From Alphaproteobacteria bacterium (GTDB lineage Bacteria; Pseudomonadota; Alphaproteobacteria; UBA9219), in assembly GCA_031291435.1 (NCBI GenBank), contig JARLJC010000225.1, forward strand, positions 1 to 37,429: DNA of 37,429 bases, written 5' to 3'. A program made the position numbers and the translations under genes. Below the pieces are notes generated by a model. The model saw only the letters and a program-made list of their open reading frames with translations. It searched no databases and was not told the DNA's origin. Below, in pieces: positions 30,391 through 36,919 of the stretch (the first letter of the stretch is position 1; the number at the start of each line of letters is the position of its first letter).

Positions 30391-30491
30391 CGATGCACCC
30401 GATTTGAGAGTTTGAATTGCAACTGCTTGTCTAACAGCAAACAGGAAGGGCAGCAAGCACCGCTGCATAAAGAAACGAATATGTTTTAAGC

Positions 30492-30506
30492 CCACATTTT
30501 CTGTGG
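30492..30506 (-). terminator. Weak terminator-like hairpin after fabF
   Basis: CCACA (30492–30496) and TGTGG (30502–30506) form a 5-bp stem seven bases past the fabF stop. The following T content is low, so read-through is likely or another terminator exists. Confidence 0.3.
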
Positions 30507-30512
30507 ATAAAT

Positions 30513-31769
30513 CTAAATTGCCTTGAAAATCAGGCAGGCATTCGTGCCGCCGAAGCCGAACGAGTTCGACAAAGCGGCCTTGATCTTCTTTTCCCTGGGC
30601 TTGTGCGGCACCAGATCCATGCCCTGCATCTCTTCCGACGGATTGTCGAGATTGAGCGTGGCAGGAATAAGGCCGGTACGCACCGCCTGAATGGAATAAA
30701 TCGCCTCGATAGCACCCGCCGCACCCAGCAGATGGCCGGTGGCGGATTTGGTCGATGACATCATCACGTTCGCGGCATGCGATCCCATAAAACGCTTCAC
30801 GGCGCCGAATTCGATACCGTCGGCCATCGTCGAAGTACCGTGAGCGTTGACGTAGCCGATATCTTCGACCGCAAGGCCGGAACGTTTGAGCGCCATCGCC
30901 ATGGCGCGGAAGCCGCCATTGCCGTCTTCGGCGGGGGCGGTCATATGGTAACCGTCGCCGGACAGCCCATAGCCCGCGACTTCGGCGTAAATCTTGGCGC
31001 CGCGCTTTTTGGCATGTTCGTATTCTTCAAGAATGAGGACACCAGCACCTTCGCCCATCACGAAGCCGTCGCGATCCTTGTCATAAGGACGCGAAGCTTT
31101 CTCAGGCGTATCGTTGAAACTGGTGGACATCGCGCGCAACGCGCAGAAACCGGCAATACCGATGCGGCAAATGGCGGCTTCGGCCCCGCCGGCGACCATT
31201 ACATCGGCATCATCCAGCGCGATCAGCCGCGCCGCGTCGCCGATGGCGTGTGCCCCTGTGGCGCAGGCCGTCACCACGGCATGATTGGGGCCGCGATAGC
31301 CATGCATGATCGAAACCTGCCCCGACGCCAGATTGATGAGACTGCGCGGAATGAAAAACGGCGAAACGCGTTTCGGCCCTTTTTCATGCAGAACGATGGA
31401 GGTTTCGTAAATTTCGTTGAGGCCGCCGATGCCCGAACCGATCATCACGCCGATACGGTCGCGCTGCTCGTCGGTTGCGGGAACATAGCCGCCGTCTTTG
31501 ATAGCTTCTTCCGCCGCCGCGATGGCGTAGTGGATGAAGGTATCCATCTTCTTTTGTTCTTTGGGCTCGATATAGTTATCGAGATTCAGCTCGCCCGGCC
31601 CGTCGCCGCGCGGAATCTGCCCGGCGACCTGGCAGGCCATGTCGGACGGATCGAAATGGGTGATGCGGCCCAGGCCGCTCTTCCCCGCCGTGATGTTGCG
31701 CCAATTGGTATCGACGCCCACGCCGAGCGGCGAAACCATTCCCATGCCTGTGACGACGACACGACGCAT
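30513..31769 (-). CDS. fabF: 3-oxoacyl-[acyl-carrier-protein] synthase II
   Basis: Elongating condensing enzyme of fatty acid synthesis. 418 aa from ATG 31769 (MRRVVVTGMG), the family N-terminus; the 30 in-frame codons upstream come from a polypyrimidine leader. Catalytic Cys169 (VTACATG), His310 (NAHGTST), Lys341 and His346 (KSATGHLLGAAG), and the C-terminal SFGFGGTNA loop are all present. It follows acpP with a 142-bp spacer made of a purine/pyrimidine-asymmetric tract and without a clear ribosome binding site. Confidence 0.97.
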   Translation of the reverse strand: MRRVVVTGMGMVSPLGVGVDTNWRNITAGKSGLGRITHFDPSDMACQVAGQIPRGDGPGELNLDNYIEPKEQKKMDTFIHYAIAAAEEAIKDGGYVPATDEQRDRIGVMIGSGIGGLNEIYETSIVLHEKGPKRVSPFFIPRSLINLASGQVSIMHGYRGPNHAVVTACATGAHAIGDAARLIALDDADVMVAGGAEAAICRIGIAGFCALRAMSTSFNDTPEKASRPYDKDRDGFVMGEGAGVLILEEYEHAKKRGAKIYAEVAGYGLSGDGYHMTAPAEDGNGGFRAMAMALKRSGLAVEDIGYVNAHGTSTMADGIEFGAVKRFMGSHAANVMMSSTKSATGHLLGAAGAIEAIYSIQAVRTGLIPATLNLDNPSEEMQGMDLVPHKPREKKIKAALSNSFGFGGTNACLIFKAI

Positions 31770-31770
31770 T

Positions 31771-31848
31771 AGAAAGACGGGGGTTAGGGTTGAAGAAAGA
31801 CGGGAAAGAATAGAGGGGAAGAAGAAGGGAAAGAATAAGGGGCGAGGA
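31771..31848. repeat. Homopurine-rich tract with internal direct repeats
   Basis: On the plus strand this 78-bp stretch is nearly all A/G. It contains GAAAGACGGG twice (about 31772 and 31795) and GGGAAAGAATA followed by GGGG twice (about 31802 and 31828). On the fabF sense strand it is a pyrimidine leader directly before the start codon. Confidence 0.6.
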
Positions 31849-31911
31849 TGAAATCGCACTCGCTTCCCCCGCCTACCCCTGGTCCTTATCCCCCGCTTCT
31901 TTCCCTAAATC

Positions 31912-32154
31912 TTACGCCGCGGCTTTCTTGCTGCTGATGAAGTCAATCGCGTCCTTGACGGTGGCGATTTTTTCGGCGGCGTCGTCGGGAATTTCGACGC
32001 TGAATTCTTCTTCGAAGGCCATGACGAGTTCGACGGTGTCGAGGCTGTCGGCACCCAGATCATCGATAAAGCTGGCGTTGTCGGTGACCTTGGCGGCATC
32101 GACGCCCAAATGTTCGACGACGATCTTCTTAACGCGTTCTGCGATATCGCTCAT
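31912..32154 (-). CDS. acpP: Acyl carrier protein
   Basis: 80 aa, acidic, from ATG 32154 with AGGTTAG upstream. The phosphopantetheine site is Ser37 in [13 protein letters not shown]. It carries the growing acyl chain for FabF, encoded downstream on the same strand. The usual upstream neighbours fabD and fabG are not here; instead an ABC exporter is divergently transcribed, so acpP must have its own promoter in 32155–32369. The Lys/Ala-rich C-terminus (SSKKAAA) is common in this group. Confidence 0.97.
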   Translation of the reverse strand: MSDIAERVKKIVVEHLGVDAAKVTDNASFIDDLGADSLDTVELVMAFEEEFSVEIPDDAAEKIATVKDAIDFISSKKAAA

Positions 32155-32369
32155 AGTCTCTAACCTCATGTTGTTTCCGGTACGGCCGCGCAAGCTATTA
32201 AGGAATCGGCGCGCGACCGAAGGGTTCTCTGTATTCTGGCTTTGGGGGGATGTCCAGAAAAGAATGGCAAAAAAGCCATAATTTTGGCTAATACAATGAA
32301 TAATCTTGATTTTTCTGCTGACCGTGATAGGGCAAAGCCTGCCTCTCATCCCTCTTCATTCAGGGCGAA

Positions 32370-34148
32370 ATGACCCAAAGCGATGCCCCGACGACTCCCG
32401 CACGCCCCGGCCTTAAGCCTTTGGCCCCGCTTTGGGTCTTTTTAAAGCCGTATCGGCTGATTATCGCCGGAACCGGCGTGGCGCTGATGATCGCGGGATC
32501 GACCTTCCTTATTATCCCCGCCATTTTGCGTTACGTCATCGACCGCGGCCTGGCCACCCGCGATACCGCCGTGCTGAACCATTCCTTTATACTGCTGTTC
32601 CTCGCTATCATCGTGTTCGCGGGCGCAACTTATGCCCGCTATGGGCTGGTTTCGTGGCTGGGCGAACGGGTGGTGGCCGATATGCGGCGCGCGGTCTATG
32701 CGCATATCCTGAAACTAAGCCCGGCCTTTTTCGAAGTGACGCGCAGCGGCGATATATTGTCGCGGCTTTCTTCCGACGCCAGCATTTTGCAGACTCTTAT
32801 CGGCTCCTCGATTTCGGTGGCGCTGCGCAATTGCGTGCTGCTGACTGGCGGAATCGTGATGATGCTGACCACCAGCGCCAAGCTGACCGGGTTGGTACTG
32901 CTGGTCATTCCGCTGGTGGTGGTTCCCATCATTATTTTCGGGCGCAAGGTCAAGAGGCTGTCGAAAACCAGCCAGGAACGCATCGCCGATGTCAGCTCGA
33001 CCACCGAAGAAACCATCTATGGCATCCGCACCGTGCAGGCGTTTAGCCACGAAGATTTGAGCCGCGCGCAATTCAACGCGGGCATCGAGGCCGCCGTTCA
33101 GGCCGCCGTCCACCATATCCGCACGCGCGGGTTCCTTGTCGCGCTCATTATCTTCCTCGTCCTCACTTCGGTCAGCGGCGTGTTATGGGAAGGCAGCCGC
33201 GATCTGCTGGCCGGAAAAATCGCCACCGGGCAGCTGATGTCCTTCATCATTTATTCGGTCATCACCGCCTCGGCCACCGGCGCCATCAGCGAAGTCGGCG
33301 GCGATCTGAACCGCGCGGCGGGTGCGGCGGAACGTATATTCGATTTGCTGGCGGTCGAACCGACTGTCGCGGCCCCCGCCCATCCCGCGACGTTACCCGC
33401 GCCGCGCGGCGAGCTGGCCTTCGAAGGCGTGACCTTCAATTACCCGGCGCGACCGCATGTCGCGGCGCTGGATAATATTTCGTTTGCGGTAAAACCGGGC
33501 GAAAAGGTTGCGATTGTCGGGCCGAGTGGGGCCGGCAAGACCACTTTGTTCCAGTTGGCGTTGCGCTTTTACGATCCACAGATGGGTGCGGTTTTACTGG
33601 ATGGGGTCGATATCAAAACCGTCGATCCACGCGCGGTGCGGGCGCGTATCGCTTTGGTGCCACAGGATCCGGTGATTTTCTCGGCCAACGCCTGGCACAA
33701 CATTTCCTATGGCAAGCCCGAAGCCTCGCGCGAGGAAATTCTGGATGCGGCCCGCGCCGCGCATGCCGATGAATTTCTTGCGGCCCTGCCCGAAGGCTAT
33801 GACACCTTCCTCGGCGAAAAAGGTGTGCGGCTTTCCGGCGGCCAGAAACAGCGCATCGTCATTGCCCGCGCCATTCTGCGCAATTCGCCGTTGCTGTTAT
33901 TGGACGAGGCCACCTCGGCCCTCGACGCCGAAAGCGAACGTCTCATTCAGGACGCGCTGGGCCTGTTGATGCAGCAACGCACCACCCTCATCATCGCCCA
34001 CCGCCTTTCCACCGTGATGAACGCCGACCGCATTCTGGTGATGGAAGAAGGCCGCATCGTCGCAACCGGCACGCATCACGAACTGATCGCGCAAGGCGGC
34101 CTCTACGCCCGCCTCGCCTCGCTGCAATTCGATCTAAAAACTACCTAA
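32370..34148 (+). CDS. ABC-type exporter, fused permease and ATPase (MsbA-like)
   Basis: 592 aa half-transporter that would dimerise. Six membrane helices (about 30–330) precede the ATPase domain, with Walker A GPSGAGKTT (about 383–391), signature LSGGQKQR (about 487), Walker B LLLLDEATSALD (507–518) and the H-loop AHRLSTV. The lipid A exporter MsbA and multidrug exporters share this build; the substrate is not fixed by sequence. ATG 32370 follows AGGGCG. Divergent from acpP. The 3' end continues into three 18-bp repeats, each with an in-frame TAA. Confidence 0.9.
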   Translation: MTQSDAPTTPARPGLKPLAPLWVFLKPYRLIIAGTGVALMIAGSTFLIIPAILRYVIDRGLATRDTAVLNHSFILLFLAIIVFAGATYARYGLVSWLGERVVADMRRAVYAHILKLSPAFFEVTRSGDILSRLSSDASILQTLIGSSISVALRNCVLLTGGIVMMLTTSAKLTGLVLLVIPLVVVPIIIFGRKVKRLSKTSQERIADVSSTTEETIYGIRTVQAFSHEDLSRAQFNAGIEAAVQAAVHHIRTRGFLVALIIFLVLTSVSGVLWEGSRDLLAGKIATGQLMSFIIYSVITASATGAISEVGGDLNRAAGAAERIFDLLAVEPTVAAPAHPATLPAPRGELAFEGVTFNYPARPHVAALDNISFAVKPGEKVAIVGPSGAGKTTLFQLALRFYDPQMGAVLLDGVDIKTVDPRAVRARIALVPQDPVIFSANAWHNISYGKPEASREEILDAARAAHADEFLAALPEGYDTFLGEKGVRLSGGQKQRIVIARAILRNSPLLLLDEATSALDAESERLIQDALGLLMQQRTTLIIAHRLSTVMNADRILVMEEGRIVATGTHHELIAQGGLYARLASLQFDLKTT

Positions 34149-34190
34149 CTACTACAAGCTACCTAACTACTAAAAACCACCTAACCACCC
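34141..34190 (+). repeat. Three degenerate 18-bp tandem repeats at the exporter stop codon
   Basis: Units start at 34141, 34159 and 34177 with consensus CTACCTAACTACTA plus four bases; the third is degraded and shorter. Because 18 is a multiple of three, each carries an in-frame TAA, giving serial stops. They abut the hairpin repeat at 34191. Confidence 0.7.
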
Positions 34191-34272
34191 AGAGCCGTCA
34201 TTCCGGAAAATTTTCTTTCGTTGACTGAGCGAAGCAAAGTCAACGAAAGAAAATTTGTCCGGAATCCAGTTC
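34191..34272 (+). repeat. Hairpin repeat flanking the GIY-YIG gene, left copy
   Basis: 82-bp near-palindrome. Its outer end reads AGAGCCGTCATTCCGG and its inner end CCGGAATCCAGTTC, and the two arms (AATTTTCTTTCG…CGAAAGAAAATT, extended by TTGACT/AGTCAA) can form a long hairpin with a loop of about 11 nt. The right copy at 34625–34709 has almost the same arms in inverted orientation but a different core. Confidence 0.88.
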
Positions 34273-34297
34273 CCCTCTCAACCAATCCCGGCGCCCC

Positions 34298-34594
34298 ATG
34301 ATTGAGAAAACAGGTTACATTTATTTACTTGGCAGCAGGGAAGCGGGAACCTTATATCTCGGCGTAACATCCGACCTCATCCAGCGCATCGCCCAGCACA
34401 AAGCCGGAATTTTCCCCGGATTCACCAAAGAATATTCCGTTTACATGCTGCTCTATTATGAAGAATGCGGTTCGATAGAGGCCGCCATTCTGCGCGAGAA
34501 GCAAGTCAAGAAATGGAAACGCGCCTGGAAAATCCGGTTGATTGAAGAAACCAATCCTCATTGGGATGATCTCTACCCACGCCTTGTATCGTAA
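34298..34594 (+). CDS. GIY-YIG nuclease domain protein
   Basis: 98 aa, a stand-alone GIY-YIG domain of the YhbQ/UPF0213-like class. The two signature strands are G-Y7-I-Y9-L-L and L-Y20-L-G22-V-T, followed by the catalytic R30 (DLIQRIAQHK) and E67 (LREKQVKKWKR). All key residues are present, so it could cut DNA. No ribosome binding site is obvious before ATG 34298. There is no separate DNA-binding domain. It is tightly bracketed by inverted hairpin repeats. Single-domain proteins of this type are often annotated as excinuclease-like, but their role is poorly understood. Confidence 0.9.
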   Translation: MIEKTGYIYLLGSREAGTLYLGVTSDLIQRIAQHKAGIFPGFTKEYSVYMLLYYEECGSIEAAILREKQVKKWKRAWKIRLIEETNPHWDDLYPRLVS

Positions 34595-34624
34595 TCATTT
34601 GAACGGGCTGGATTGCGGATAGGT

Positions 34625-34709
34625 GAACTGGATTCCGGACAAATTTTCTTTCGCCTTCCCCGCTGGCGCGGGTAAGAGCGAAGAGAAAATTTTCCGGAAT
34701 GACGGCTCT
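34625..34709 (-). repeat. Hairpin repeat flanking the GIY-YIG gene, right copy (inverted)
   Basis: 85 bp. Read on the minus strand it starts AGAGCCGTCATTCCGG, as does the left copy, and ends CCGGAATCCAGTTC. The arms differ by one extra base, while the core is a GC-rich CCCGC/GCGGG hairpin unlike the TTGACT/AGTCAA core of the left copy. Conserved ends with exchanged cores suggest that the ends are what is recognised. Confidence 0.88.
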
Positions 34710-34730
34710 TGTTGAACCGTTATTCGCAAA

Positions 34731-34760
34731 CAAAAAAAGCGGTGAATTCCTTCACCGGCT
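34731..34760 (-). terminator. Terminator after the 67-aa gene
   Basis: The minus strand reads AAGCCGGTGAA-GGAA-TTCACCG then CTTTTTTT: a GGTGAA/TTCACC-based stem with one bulge followed by seven T. The next gene stop is at 34765. Nearly the same stem-loop recurs at 35659–35684. Confidence 0.85.
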
Positions 34761-34764
34761 TATT

Positions 34765-34968
34765 CTAACGGGCGTTCGTAGCCGCCTGTTTGACTTTGTT
34801 GCCGTTCCACCCGGCGACGACACCTTGACCTGCGGCGGCAACGACCGGCTGTTCGCTTGTGGGGCGAATGGGCGTTTTGGCGCCGAACAAGGCGATCATG
34901 AGAGCGGATTCAATTCCCGCGACAATTTCTTCTTCTGTTCTTGACGCGGATTTGATGTGCTTGGACAT
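34765..34968 (-). CDS. Small unknown protein (67 aa)
   Basis: ATG 34968 has a good ribosome binding site (GGGAG about 8 nt upstream), and the gene is closed by its own terminator, which together make it credible. The N-terminal half (SKHIKSASRTEEEIVAGIES) is helical and charged; the rest contains an Ala/Gly/Val-rich stretch. No signal peptide or known motif. It lies between the GIY-YIG unit and the 166-aa gene. Confidence 0.6.
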   Translation of the reverse strand: MSKHIKSASRTEEEIVAGIESALMIALFGAKTPIRPTSEQPVVAAAGQGVVAGWNGNKVKQAATNAR

Positions 34969-35066
34969 AAAATGTCTCCCTGGCGGTTAATTCATTGCCG
35001 TTATCCCAGCACTGCCCAAAAATAGGCACAACTTAATTCAATTTTGCAGTGCAGCAAAAAGGCAAT

Positions 35067-35091
35067 AAAAAAGCCGGGATTTTCATCCCGG
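35067..35091 (-). terminator. Terminator after the 166-aa gene
   Basis: Stem CCGGGAT (35074–35080) with ATCCCGG (35085–35091), 4-nt loop; on the minus strand it is followed by C and six T residues. It lies 26 bp past the stop at 35117. Confidence 0.92.
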
Positions 35092-35116
35092 TCATAAGGT
35101 TGCCGTCCGGGCCGGA

Positions 35117-35617
35117 TTATTGAGGCCCGCTCCGAACCGAGAGAGGGCCGTTTTGAGCGGTGATTCCAAGTAAAGGAGAGAAGACAACAGACCGCACGGG
35201 ACCAGGGCCATCCACGAAGAACTCGCCGCCTGCGTCGGTTTCTGTCACAAGCTGGGTCATAAAACGCGCCGCGACGCGGCCGATAAGATCCTGATCGGGC
35301 AACAAAGGATGGCGTTGCAGATTTTTCAGAAGCGACATTGTCCATTTAGTCACGTTGACATGGCATCTTTCTTTATCAATGTCGCGCGCTTCCCTGCTGA
35401 GCAGAGTTTTAATGGAGATAACGTCAACGTTTCCTTCGGTGCGACAGACGCATAGCTCCCCTCTCTTCGCTTCAATATCCGCCAGATAACTGAGCCCGGA
35501 GATCGACGAGCGCATGAACTCCGCATAGCTGATGAAGCCGAGTCTGAAACAGGCTTCATCCTGCGCCTGCCGTTCGGCTGTGGGGATAAGGAAGTTCCGT
35601 TGATGATATTTTCTCAT
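35117..35617 (-). CDS. Unknown 166-aa protein
   Basis: ATG 35617 without a clear ribosome binding site; a strong terminator follows the stop. It appears cytoplasmic. The central part (residues 30–110, AEFMRSSISGLSYLADIEAK … VTKWTMSLLKNLQRHPLLPD) is mixed alpha/beta, and the end (VRSVVFSPLLGITAQNG) is hydrophobic. Two cysteines sit close together (ELCVCRTEG). I recognise no family. It lies on its own between rplS and the 67-aa gene. Confidence 0.6.
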   Translation of the reverse strand: MRKYHQRNFLIPTAERQAQDEACFRLGFISYAEFMRSSISGLSYLADIEAKRGELCVCRTEGNVDVISIKTLLSREARDIDKERCHVNVTKWTMSLLKNLQRHPLLPDQDLIGRVAARFMTQLVTETDAGGEFFVDGPGPVRSVVFSPLLGITAQNGPLSVRSGPQ

Positions 35618-35658
35618 CGCAATTGTTTCGCTAAATAAGATTTAGTTTCAAAAAATAG

Positions 35659-35684
35659 AAGCCGGTGAATTTCTTCACCGGCTT
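35659..35684 (-). terminator. Terminator after rplS
   Basis: Perfect 11-bp stem AAGCCGGTGAA (35659–35669) / TTCACCGGCTT (35674–35684) with a 4-nt loop; T-rich on both strands (TTTTTT beyond it on the minus strand), so it may work in both directions. It lies 18 bp after the rplS stop. Confidence 0.9.
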
Positions 35685-35701
35685 TTCTAACCTTAAGCGC
35701 A

Positions 35702-36109
35702 TTATGCGCTTTGCTTCTCAACAGCGGGAACCGACGGCGCCGCGATTTCGTAATCGGTGCGTTCGGTGATGCGGGCTTTCTTGCCGCGCAGGTTGCGCAG
35801 GTAATAAAGCTTGGAACGGCGGACATCGCCGCGACGCACGCGCGTGATCGACTCGATGCGCGGGCTCAGCAGCGGGAACACACGTTCGACGCCTTCGCCG
35901 TACGAAATCTTGCGCACGGTGAAGGACGAATTCAAACCGGCATTCTTGCGGGCGATGCAGACGCCTTCATAGACCTGCACGCGCTCACGGGTGCCTTCGA
36001 CGACCTTGACGCCGACTTTGACGGTATCGCCGATGCCGAATTCGGCAATCTTGGCGGTGGCCTGCAGTTTTTCGACCTGCATGGCTTCGATTTTCTGTAG
36101 CAAATTCAT
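35702..36109 (-). CDS. rplS: 50S ribosomal protein L19
   Basis: 135 aa from ATG 36109, with GGAG 7 nt upstream; in-frame codons further upstream come from the intergenic repeat. Family motifs are present: [70 protein letters not shown]. The C-terminal extension after KKARITE (about 20 residues, ending VPAVEKQSA) is of the sort seen in alphaproteobacteria. It follows trmD on the same strand, as in most bacteria, but is separated from it by the 41-bp repeat. Confidence 0.97.
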   Translation of the reverse strand: MNLLQKIEAMQVEKLQATAKIAEFGIGDTVKVGVKVVEGTRERVQVYEGVCIARKNAGLNSSFTVRKISYGEGVERVFPLLSPRIESITRVRRGDVRRSKLYYLRNLRGKKARITERTDYEIAAPSVPAVEKQSA

Positions 36110-36131
36110 AGTTAGCTCCACTTTATATACA

Positions 36132-36172
36132 GCGCGACTGCTCTGCGCCAAGAGGCGCAATCGCGACTGCGC
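36132..36172 (+). repeat. 41-bp repeat between trmD and rplS (copy B)
   Basis: Identical at 40 of 41 positions to the minus strand of 13789–13829 inside topA. The central TGCGCC-AAGA-GGCGCA hairpin is flanked by two direct CGCGACTG copies. It fills most of the 63-bp gap between the trmD stop and the rplS start and would be part of the joint transcript. Confidence 0.88.
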
Positions 36173-36916
36173 TTATTCCGAGGCGGCTTTATGCCCTAAA
36201 ACATACCGCTCATACAAGTCCGGTCTGCGGTTTTTGGTGATTTTTTCGGCCTCTTCTTGCCGCCAGAGCCTGATTTTCTCATGATGGCCGGAAATTAACA
36301 CTTCCGGCACGGCCTGCCCGTTCCATTCCTGAGGCTTGGTATAATGCGGATATTCCAGCAAACCAGCCCCCTCTTCACCTAAAGAGAAACTCTCTTCATC
36401 CGTGGTGGCTGCATTGCCTAAAACCCCCGGCAGCAGCCGCACACAGGCTTCGACCAAAGCCATTGCCGCCACCTCGCCGCCCGCCAGAACGAAATCGCCG
36501 AGGCTGACTTCTTCGAGGTTCTGGGCGTCGATGACGCGCTGATCGACCCCTTCGTAACGCCCGCAGAGGAGGAGCAGCGATTCTGCCGCCGCCAGTTCCT
36601 TGACCAGAGTTTGGTTAAGAACCCGGCCACGCGGCGACAGGTAAATTTTGCGGCTGGCCGGGCCGAACTTTGCCTCGGCTCCCTTGATGGCGGCGTCGAG
36701 GACATCGGGCCGCATCACCATCCCTGCCCCGCCGCCATAGGGCGTGTCGTCGACATTGGCGTGCTTGCTGGTGGCGAAGTCGCGGATATTGACCGCGTTC
36801 AGTTGCCACAGCCCCTCGCCCAACGCCTTGCCGGGCAAAGACGCGCCCAGCAATCCTGGAAACATTTCCGGGAACAGAGTTAAAACCGTTGCCTGCCATT
36901 TGGACATCGCAGACAC
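36173..36916 (-). CDS. trmD: tRNA (guanine-37-N1)-methyltransferase
   Basis: Methylates G37 of tRNAs that read CNN codons, preventing +1 frameshifting. About 247 aa. Knot-fold motifs: [37 protein letters not shown], the flexible lid DEESF and HYTKPQEW … [15 protein letters not shown]. Two starts are possible: GTG 36916, with AGGA 7 nt ahead inside the rimM stop region, or ATG 36907, which has only a weak site; I keep the GTG. It starts 3 bp after rimM ends, so they are translationally close. Confidence 0.97.
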   Translation of the reverse strand: MSAMSKWQATVLTLFPEMFPGLLGASLPGKALGEGLWQLNAVNIRDFATSKHANVDDTPYGGGAGMVMRPDVLDAAIKGAEAKFGPASRKIYLSPRGRVLNQTLVKELAAAESLLLLCGRYEGVDQRVIDAQNLEEVSLGDFVLAGGEVAAMALVEACVRLLPGVLGNAATTDEESFSLGEEGAGLLEYPHYTKPQEWNGQAVPEVLISGHHEKIRLWRQEEAEKITKNRRPDLYERYVLGHKAASE

Positions 36917-36919
36917 CGG

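Larger units (their letters stand above)
34191..34709. mobile_element. Candidate GIY-YIG/inverted-repeat unit
   Basis: 519 bp consisting of a hairpin repeat, a GIY-YIG nuclease gene (25 bp inside the left repeat and 30 bp inside the right one) and the inverted second repeat. The termini (GTCATTCC outward, GGAATCCAG inward) are the same as in the palindrome pair at 6460–6566, which lacks a gene. By analogy with REP sequences and their RAYT partners, the nuclease may act on the repeats. Mobility is an inference; no target duplication is visible. Confidence 0.5.
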
